Below, piece by piece: positions 7,965 through 13,624 of a stretch of DNA of 24,211 bases. Origin of the DNA: CAIWHR01 sp963726775 (lineage in GTDB: Bacteria; Pseudomonadota; Gammaproteobacteria; Burkholderiales; Casimicrobiaceae); contig CAVSDL010000003.1 of NCBI GenBank assembly GCA_963726775.1, positions 1 through 24,211 on the forward strand, read 5' to 3'. The position numbers and the translations under genes were made by a program. The notes below the pieces were generated by a model. The model worked only from the letters and a program-made list of their open reading frames with translations, made no database searches and was not told the DNA's origin. Numbering within the stretch: position 1 is the stretch's first letter; each line of letters begins with the position of its first letter.

Positions 7965-8621
7965 TCATCCCGCCGGCCGCGGAACCTCGAGCGTACCGGA
8001 CGGGATCGATCCGCCCTTAACGCTTACCCGGCGTCCCACGATGACGAGCTGGCCTTCGCAGAAGGCGCGCACCGCAGCCGGCAGCAATCGGTGCTCGACT
8101 TCGAGTACGCGCGCCGCCAATGTGTTTTCGTCGTCGCTTTCGTGCACGGGCACCGCGCCCTGGGCGACGATCGGTCCGTGGTCGACATCGGTCGTCACGA
8201 AATGCACGGTGCAGCCGTGGATGCGAGCGCCGTCGGCGAGCGCGCGGCGGTGCGTACGCAGCCCGGGGTACGCCGGCAGCAGGGAAGGATGGATATTGAG
8301 CAGCCGGCCGTCAAACCGTGCGACGAATCCCGGGCCGAGAATGCGCATGAAGCCGGCCAGCACCACGACGCCGGGTTCGCTCGTCTCCACGGCGACGGCC
8401 AGCGCCCGGTCGAACGCCGCGCGGTCGCCGTACATGCGGTGGTCGACGACCTGCGTCGCAATGCCGTTGGCGGTGGCGATCGAGAACCCGGGTGCGTCGG
8501 CGCGATTGCCGATCACGGCGCAGACGGTGCCACCGAGTTGGCCGCGCCGTTCGGCGTCAATCAACGCCGCGAGATTCGATCCGCGGCCCGAGATCAGCAC
8601 GGTAATACGCGGCAATGCCAT
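7965..8621 (-). CDS. purN: Phosphoribosylglycinamide formyltransferase
   Basis: Folate-dependent GAR transformylase of 218 aa, third step of purine synthesis (GAR + 10-formyl-THF to FGAR). The nucleotide-binding SGRGSNLAAL starts at residue 11. The catalytic triad equivalent to E. coli Asn106/His108/Asp144 is Asn109 and His111 in LLNIHPSLLPAYPGL and Asp145 in VHFVTTDVDHGP. It lies downstream of purM (gap 42 bp), so consecutive-pathway genes are adjacent, and just upstream of DUF3108. It ends with a somewhat longer C-terminal tail than E. coli PurN. Confidence 0.97.
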   Translation of the reverse strand: MALPRITVLISGRGSNLAALIDAERRGQLGGTVCAVIGNRADAPGFSIATANGIATQVVDHRMYGDRAAFDRALAVAVETSEPGVVVLAGFMRILGPGFVARFDGRLLNIHPSLLPAYPGLRTHRRALADGARIHGCTVHFVTTDVDHGPIVAQGAVPVHESDDENTLAARVLEVEHRLLPAAVRAFCEGQLVIVGRRVSVKGGSIPSGTLEVPRPAG

Positions 8622-8663
8622 CGCAGTATCGCCCGGTCGGTGCGCGCGAGGGCGCGCGCCGCC

Positions 8664-9728
8664 TCAGACGACGACGGTCCCCGGCGCGCCCGCCGTGCGC
8701 GGCACGACGACGCCGATCCGGTGCACCGATTCGCCCGTAGCCTCGAGGAATCGCTGCGCTCGCTCGGCGTCGCCTGCCGCGACGACGACGACCATGCCGA
8801 TGCCGCAGTTGAACACGCGATGCATCTCGGCCTCGGCAACGTTTCCGGCGCGTTGCGCCCAGTCGAAGATCGGGAGGCGCGGCCACGACGCGCGTTCGAG
8901 CCGGGCCGCGAGATGCTCGGGAAACATCCGGTGCGTGTTTTCGGCGAGGCCGCCGCCGGTAATGTGCGCCATGCCTGTCACCTCGACCTCGCGTAGCAGC
9001 GCGAGCAGCGGCTTCGCGTAGATGCGTGTTGGCGCCAGCAGCGCGTCACCCAGCGTGCGCGCCTCTGCGGCGCCGGGTATCGGCTGCGCGAGATCGGCGC
9101 CGGACACCTCCAGAATGCGCCGGATCAGCGAGAACCCGTTCGAATGCGGGCCGCTGGCGGCGAGACCGAGCAGCACGTTGCCTGCCGCAATTCGACGGCC
9201 GTCGATCACCTTCGATTTCTCGACGACGCCCACCGCGAACCCGGCCAGATCGTACTCGCCGGGAACGAATGCATTCGGATGTTCCGCGGTCTCGCCTCCG
9301 ATGAGCGCGCAGCCCGCCTCCGCGCATCCTTCGGCGATGCCCTTGATCACGTCGGCGGCAACGTCGACGTCGAGTCGTTCACACACGTAATAGTCGAGAA
9401 AGAAAAGCGGCTCGGCGCCCTGCACCAGGATGTCGTTGACGCTCATCGCGACCAGGTCGATGCCGATGGTGTCGTGCCGTCGCAGCGCGAAAGCGAGCTT
9501 GAGCTTGGTGCCGACGCCGTCGGTGCCCGACACCAGCACCGGCTCCCGATAGCGCTTAGGCAGTTCGACCAACGCGCCGAAGCCGCCGATGCCGGCCAGC
9601 ACTTCGGATCGCATCGTTCGCTTCGCGTAGGGCTTGATCCGTTCGACGAGCGCATCGCCCGCGTCGATGTCGACGCCGGCCTCGCGGTAGGAAAGCGCGG
9701 GTCTAGGGGCAGAGGCAGGAGGCGTCAT
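8664..9728 (-). CDS. purM: Phosphoribosylformylglycinamidine cyclo-ligase (AIR synthetase)
   Basis: ATP-dependent ring closure of FGAM to AIR in purine synthesis. The protein begins LSYREAGVDIDAGDALVERIKP and carries SGTDGVGTKLKLA (67-79), DLVAMSVNDILVQGAEPLFFLDY, IGGETAEHP and HITGGGLAENTHRMFP, all PurM hallmarks. I place the start at ATG 9728 (354 aa), which gives the 10-12 residue leader usual in betaproteobacterial PurM. An upstream in-frame ATG at 9764 would add 12 residues, and neither has a clear ribosome binding site. It is the first gene of the minus-strand block purM-purN-DUF3108-methyltransferase, and divergent from hda, an arrangement typical of this class. Confidence 0.96.
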   Translation of the reverse strand: MTPPASAPRPALSYREAGVDIDAGDALVERIKPYAKRTMRSEVLAGIGGFGALVELPKRYREPVLVSGTDGVGTKLKLAFALRRHDTIGIDLVAMSVNDILVQGAEPLFFLDYYVCERLDVDVAADVIKGIAEGCAEAGCALIGGETAEHPNAFVPGEYDLAGFAVGVVEKSKVIDGRRIAAGNVLLGLAASGPHSNGFSLIRRILEVSGADLAQPIPGAAEARTLGDALLAPTRIYAKPLLALLREVEVTGMAHITGGGLAENTHRMFPEHLAARLERASWPRLPIFDWAQRAGNVAEAEMHRVFNCGIGMVVVVAAGDAERAQRFLEATGESVHRIGVVVPRTAGAPGTVVV

Positions 9729-9910
9729 GGGACGGAGCGGGAGTGCCGGGGTGGCCGCAGGCATTGCGGAACGCGGTGGCGGGCCGGATTCGCGCGCCGG
9801 ATTGAGCGAATCGCCGGCGCCACGGTAAAGTGCAAGACCTTGCCGATTTTACCGGAAACCGCGGAGCGCCGGCCGCACGCTGCCGGCGCGGCGCATCGTC
9901 ACCGCCCCTG

Positions 9911-10600
9911 ATGGAACAGCTGATATTTGACCTCGCGTCGCCCGAACCGCCGTCGTTCGGCAATTTTCTCCCGGGCCGCAATGCGGAGGCCGTCGCGGCG
10001 CTCCGCCGCGTCGCCGCCGGCGACGTGGCGGATACCGGACTGTTCATCTGGGGCACCGCCGGTGCGGGCAAGTCCCATCTGCTGCGTGCGGCGGTCGCCG
10101 CGGCGGCGGCGCGCGGCGTGCCCGCGTCCTATTTCGCAGAAACCGGCGCTCTCGTGGCGACGAATCCGGAGGCGTTTGCGCCGCAGTCGCTGGTCGCCGT
10201 CGATGCGATCGACGCGGCGCTCACGGACGCCCAGGGGAAGCTATTCACGCTGTTCAATGCGCTGAAGGCAGGCGGCGGGCATTTCGTGGCGGCCAGCCGG
10301 GCGCCGCTTGCCGCATTGGCGATGCGCGAAGATCTGCGAACGCGACTGGGATGGGGTCTCGTCTACGAGCTGGCCCCGCTGGCCGACGCGGACAAGCCGG
10401 CCGCGCTCTCGTCGTACGCGCGCCAGCGCGGTTTCGGCCTGTCCGACGACGTGATTCGCTATCTGCTCACCCACGCACGGCGCGACATGACCGCGCTACT
10501 CGGGGCGCTGGCCGCGCTCGATCGCCATTCGCTGGCGACCAAACGCCCGATCACGATTGCCATGCTCCGGGACTGGTTGCAAAGAGACACGCGCCCCTAG
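9911..10600 (+). CDS. hda: DnaA regulatory inactivator Hda
   Basis: AAA+ protein of 229 aa related to DnaA domain III. With the loaded sliding clamp it stimulates ATP hydrolysis by DnaA and prevents re-initiation of replication. The N-terminal MEQLIFDL holds the clamp-binding QL-x-(F/L)-DL type motif. Walker A is GTAGAGKSHLL (48-58). The Walker B region is LVAVDAID (Asp98, Asp101), like the relaxed version in E. coli Hda (DNIE). Sensor/Arg-finger region REDLRTRLGWGLVYEL and C-terminal LTHARRDMTALLGALAALDR follow. ATG 9911 was chosen because it puts the clamp motif at the very N-terminus; no ribosome binding site is visible. It is divergent from purM. Confidence 0.93.
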   Translation: MEQLIFDLASPEPPSFGNFLPGRNAEAVAALRRVAAGDVADTGLFIWGTAGAGKSHLLRAAVAAAAARGVPASYFAETGALVATNPEAFAPQSLVAVDAIDAALTDAQGKLFTLFNALKAGGGHFVAASRAPLAALAMREDLRTRLGWGLVYELAPLADADKPAALSSYARQRGFGLSDDVIRYLLTHARRDMTALLGALAALDRHSLATKRPITIAMLRDWLQRDTRP

Positions 10601-10930
10601 CCGTCGGGCGACTGGCGTATTGCTGCAGAGCGGAATCCGGGCCCGACCGCCCCGTTCAGAGGATGCCACGAACGGCCGTGTGCGCCGTGGCGGCACGTCG
10701 CGGCGGTGCGTCGCATGACCGCTGACCCTGGGGGTTGGTCGTGCCGGACGATCGGCCAACACTTTGCTAACTCATTGATAGGAAACAGTAACTGTCTCGT
10801 TTCAGCCGATGCGTGCACGGCCATGCCCAAGTGAGTACAGGTGTGTCAACCGCATTGCAACAGCGCACGTTAATGGCGGCGACACGTAACGTGAGTGTCG
10901 ACTCCCTACACGCAGCTGAGGAAACATCGC
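10601..10930. other. Non-coding stretch with two short dyads
   Basis: This 330-bp gap between hda and the first small secreted protein gene shows no ORF with coding character. It holds an 11-bp palindrome ACAGT-A-ACTGT (10785-10795) and an inverted repeat CACGTTA (10866-10872) / TAACGTG (10887-10893) separated by 14 bp. The second lies 37 bp before the downstream start codon. Either could be an operator. No convincing -35/-10 pair was found. Confidence 0.4.
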
Positions 10931-11197
10931 ATGAGCAAGCTCCTGACGGGCCTCGTTGCCAGCGCCTTCGTGCTGACGGCCTACGCCCAGACCCCGGCGG
11001 GGTCCGCCAAGCCGGTGGGTCCGGCCGCGGCACCCACCGCAGCGGCACCGGCGACGGCAGTCACCACCGCGCAGGGCGCAACGAAAGCGTCGGACGCCAC
11101 GGCAAAGTCCACGACCGACAGCAAGAAGGCCAAATCCAAGAAGAAGCCCAAGAAAAAGGCCAGCGGCAGTACCGCTGCTCCGAAAGCGGCCAATTGA
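10931..11197 (+). CDS. Small secreted Ala/Lys-rich protein
   Basis: A protein of 88 aa with a clear Sec signal peptide: MSKLL, a hydrophobic core to about residue 16, then AYA-QT as the probable cleavage site after residue 19. The mature part is about 69 residues, only Ala, Pro, Thr, Lys, Ser and Gly in quantity, ending in a strongly basic run (DSKKAKSKKKPKKKASG). It has no cysteines, almost no hydrophobic residues and no recognisable domain, so it is probably disordered in the periplasm. GAGGAA at 10918-10923 is a good ribosome binding site, and a terminator follows the stop. The next gene has a near-identical signal peptide, so the two are likely paralogues. Similar ORFs in betaproteobacteria are sometimes labelled TolA-like on composition alone. 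Function is unknown. Confidence 0.75.
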   Translation: MSKLLTGLVASAFVLTAYAQTPAGSAKPVGPAAAPTAAAPATAVTTAQGATKASDATAKSTTDSKKAKSKKKPKKKASGSTAAPKAAN

Positions 11198-11217
11198 GCG
11201 GTCGAACGGGGGGCGGC

Positions 11218-11252
11218 AAGGCAATCCACAGGAGATCGCGGTTGCCTTTTTT
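11218..11252 (+). terminator. Rho-independent terminator after the first small secreted protein
   Basis: AAGGCAA (11218-11224) pairs with TTGCCTT (11242-11248) and is followed by more T residues, 20 bp after the stop codon. The loop is long (17 nt), which weakens it somewhat. Confidence 0.65.
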
Positions 11253-11270
11253 GCAACAAGTCTCTATAGT
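11242..11270 (+). promoter_or_regulatory. Candidate sigma70 promoter overlapping the terminator
   Basis: TTGCCT (11242-11247) and TATAGT (11265-11270) have ideal 17-bp spacing, 78 bp before the second small gene. The -35 box would be the 3' arm of the preceding terminator hairpin. Confidence 0.45.
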
Positions 11271-11347
11271 TCCAAGGCTTTACCGATTTTCAGGCAAACG
11301 CAAGCGACTTGCGAACACGTAACATTTCAACCCATGAGGAACTGCAC

Positions 11348-11797
11348 ATGAACAAACTGTTGATTGCGCTTGTTGCTGGCACGTTTGCCGCGACCGCAGG
11401 CGCGCAGACGCTGGAAACGCCGAAGGACAAGGCGAAGCAGAACGAAGTCCAGCAAGCGACCAAGGGCGATACCGGAGGCGCTGCAACCGCCGCTGGAGCG
11501 GCCGCCGCCAAGGACAAGGCAACAAAGGCCGAGCCGAAGGCGAAGACCACCGCGAAGGATAAGCAGAAGGAAGTCGCCGACACGACCAAGGCGAAGACCG
11601 AAGGCGCGGACGTGAGCGCCAAGGCAGCCGGCGCCGCCGCCAACAAGGACAAGATGGCCAAGGATGCGCCGAAGCCGCTGCCGACGAAGGCGGACAAGCA
11701 GAAGGCCGTCGCCGAGACGACCAAGGCGAAGACCGAAGGCGCTGACGTGAGCGCCACGGCCGCCGGCGCCGCCGCCGACAAGGACAAGAAGAAGTAA
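11348..11797 (+). CDS. Secreted Ala/Lys-rich protein with three internal repeats
   Basis: A protein of 149 aa whose signal peptide (MNKLLIALVAGTFAATAGAQ, probable cleavage after about residue 19) closely matches that of the preceding gene. The mature part is highly charged and Ala-rich, without Cys or Trp. It consists of three degenerate repeats at about 28-60, 71-105 and 116-149, sharing a pattern of KQ-x2-V, then TK, G-x4-A-x-AAGAAA and KDK. The last two are offset by exactly 45 residues and share a 25-bp identical DNA stretch (11582 and 11717). ATG 11348 has GAGGAAC 6 nt upstream; an upstream in-frame ATG at 11309 would spoil the signal peptide. The composition recalls LEA-like or TolA-like disordered/helical proteins, but function is unknown. 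Confidence 0.78.
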   Translation: MNKLLIALVAGTFAATAGAQTLETPKDKAKQNEVQQATKGDTGGAATAAGAAAAKDKATKAEPKAKTTAKDKQKEVADTTKAKTEGADVSAKAAGAAANKDKMAKDAPKPLPTKADKQKAVAETTKAKTEGADVSATAAGAAADKDKKK

Positions 11798-11821
11798 GGC
11801 GCCTTCGCAGCAGGCACGACG

Positions 11822-11850
11822 GGCAGGGGCCGCAAGTCCCCTGCCTTTTT
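11822..11850 (+). terminator. Rho-independent terminator
   Basis: GGCAGGGG (11822-11829) pairs perfectly with CCCCTGCC (11838-11845) around an 8-nt loop and is followed by TTTTT. It ends transcription of the repeat-containing secreted protein gene. Confidence 0.88.
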
Positions 11851-11894
11851 CTTTTCCACCGCCCGCCACGAACGCCAGACGCCCAGGGCACGCC

Positions 11895-12350
11895 ATGCGC
11901 GAAATTGAAGTTCCCCGTCCGGCGACGACCGTCGCGACGATCGTCGTCCGCGAGGCGCGGTTCCTGGTCGTCGAGGAACAGACGCGCACCGGCATCCGCA
12001 TCAACCAGCCCGCCGGTCATCTCGAAGCGGGGGAAACACTGGCCGCGGCCGCGGCGCGCGAAACGCTCGAAGAGACCGGGTTTCGCGTGAATCCGACGGC
12101 GCTGGTCGGGATCTACCGCTGGCAGGACCCCGAAACGGCCACCACGTTCATCCGTTTCGCCTTCGCCGCCGACGTCATTGCGCACGAAGCGGACCGCCCG
12201 CTCGACGAAGGGATCCTCCGCGCGTTCTGGATCACCTACGACGAACTCGTCGCGCTGCGCGCGCGGCATCGCAGCCCGCTCGTCCTGCGCTGTGTGGACG
12301 ACTATCGCGCCGGTTACCGGCGCCCGCTCGACCTCGTGACGGAACTCTGA
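11895..12350 (+). CDS. nudJ: NUDIX hydrolase, NudJ-like phosphatase
   Basis: Nudix hydrolase of 151 aa. The Nudix box fits the pattern exactly at residues 41-63: GHLEAGE, seven residues, then RETLEETGF, with the Mg2+-binding glutamates present. The family splits a phosphate or pyrophosphate from nucleoside phosphates and related compounds. NudJ also acts on the thiamine precursor HMP-PP. The assignment to NudJ rests on length, the RINQPAGHLEAGE sequence and position directly upstream of mnmA, as in E. coli. Its TGA stop overlaps the mnmA ATG by one base (TGATG), so the two are translationally coupled. The ATG at 11895 has a modest AGGG upstream. Confidence 0.88.
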   Translation: MREIEVPRPATTVATIVVREARFLVVEEQTRTGIRINQPAGHLEAGETLAAAAARETLEETGFRVNPTALVGIYRWQDPETATTFIRFAFAADVIAHEADRPLDEGILRAFWITYDELVALRARHRSPLVLRCVDDYRAGYRRPLDLVTEL

Positions 12351-13522
12351 TGGCGCGCGGGCTTCGGGTCGTCGTGGGCATGTCGGGCGGCGTCGATTCG
12401 TCCGTGGCGGCCTGGCTGCTGAAGCAGCAGGGCTGCGACGTCGTCGGCCTGTTCATGAAGAACTGGGAGGACGACGACACCGAGGAATACTGCACGTCGC
12501 GCGTGGATCTGGTCGATGCGGCATCGGTCGCGGACGTCATCGGCATCGACCTCGAGACCGTGAATTTCGCATCCGAGTACCGCGAGCGCGTGTTCGCACA
12601 TTTCCTGCGCGAGTACGAAGCGGGACGCACGCCGAATCCCGATGTGCTGTGCAACAGCGAGATCAAGTTCCGGGCGTTCCTCGATCACGCGCGCACACTT
12701 GGCGCCGATCGCATCGCCACGGGCCATTACGCGCGGACCCGCGTCGAAGACGGTCGCGTCGAATTGCTGAAAGCGGCGGACAGGGCAAAGGATCAGAGCT
12801 ACTTTCTGCACCGCCTGACGCAGGAGCAGTTGGCACCGGCGCTGTTCCCGCTGGGCGCGATGCAGAAGCGCGAGGTGCGCGCACTCGCGAGGCGCGAGGG
12901 CATCCCGACCTGGGCGAAGAAGGACTCGACGGGAATCTGCTTCATAGGCGAGCGGCCGTTTCGCGATTTCCTCGCCCGGTATTTACCGGCGACGCCGGGT
13001 CCGATCGCGACAACGGAGGGCACGATCGTCGGCCGCCATCACGGCCTCGCGTACTACACGCTCGGCCAGCGCCGGGGACTGGGCGTTGGCGGCACGAAAG
13101 GCGGCTCCGACTTGCCGTGGTTCGTGGTCGACAAGGACGCCGCGCGCAACGCGCTCGTCGTCGTCCAGGGGCGCGACCATCCGCTGCTGTACCGCGCGAC
13201 GGTCGATGCCCACGAAATGCACTGGATTGCCGGCGCGGTGCCGGCGGCACAGACGCTGAAGCGTGTCGGCGCGAAGACCCGCTACCGGATGCCCGATGCC
13301 GCAAGTGGCGTTGCACTGCTCGATGGAAACCGTTGCCGCGCGACGTTCGCGGCGCCGCAATGGGCGCCCACACCCGGCCAATATCTGGTGCTCTACGACG
13401 GCGATATCTGTCTGGGCGGAGGGGTGATCAACGCCGGCGCTGTTGTCCGCCCGCACCTGGCGGCAGAGACGCCCGCGACCGGAGGACGGTCCGCGGTGGA
13501 CCTGCCGGCGGTTCCGAACTAG
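12350..13522 (+). CDS. mnmA: tRNA-specific 2-thiouridylase MnmA
   Basis: ATP-dependent enzyme of 390 aa that makes 2-thiouridine at wobble position 34 of tRNA-Lys, -Glu and -Gln, taking sulfur from the Tus relay (IscS side). The PP-loop SGGVDSS is at 12-18. The two catalytic cysteines are Cys101 in NPDVLCNSEIKF and Cys197 in DSTGICFIGER, equivalent to E. coli Cys102 and Cys199. ATGHYAR, DQSYFLHRLTQEQL and YTLGQRRGLGVGG are further family signatures. A C-terminal extension of about 25 residues (HLAAETPATGG onwards) has no obvious counterpart. It is cotranscribed with nudJ through a 1-nt overlap. Confidence 0.97.
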   Translation: MARGLRVVVGMSGGVDSSVAAWLLKQQGCDVVGLFMKNWEDDDTEEYCTSRVDLVDAASVADVIGIDLETVNFASEYRERVFAHFLREYEAGRTPNPDVLCNSEIKFRAFLDHARTLGADRIATGHYARTRVEDGRVELLKAADRAKDQSYFLHRLTQEQLAPALFPLGAMQKREVRALARREGIPTWAKKDSTGICFIGERPFRDFLARYLPATPGPIATTEGTIVGRHHGLAYYTLGQRRGLGVGGTKGGSDLPWFVVDKDAARNALVVVQGRDHPLLYRATVDAHEMHWIAGAVPAAQTLKRVGAKTRYRMPDAASGVALLDGNRCRATFAAPQWAPTPGQYLVLYDGDICLGGGVINAGAVVRPHLAAETPATGGRSAVDLPAVPN

Positions 13523-13624
13523 AAACACGCCCCGGTGCACCGGTCGCCGGGATCGCCGGACACTGCGGGACGCGTTTCCGAAAGGCAGTCGGGGGGCGCG
13601 AGGCATTCCTGCCGCACGGCAAGG

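Noticed and set aside
10082..10220. Hda with an apparently degenerate Walker B motif
   Set aside because: E. coli Hda itself has a relaxed DNIE in place of the classical DD/DE, so VDAID here is not a sign of inactivation.
13523..13624. Possible terminator between mnmA and the octaheme cytochrome gene
   Set aside because: Short GC dyads are present but no stable stem followed by a T-tract in either direction.
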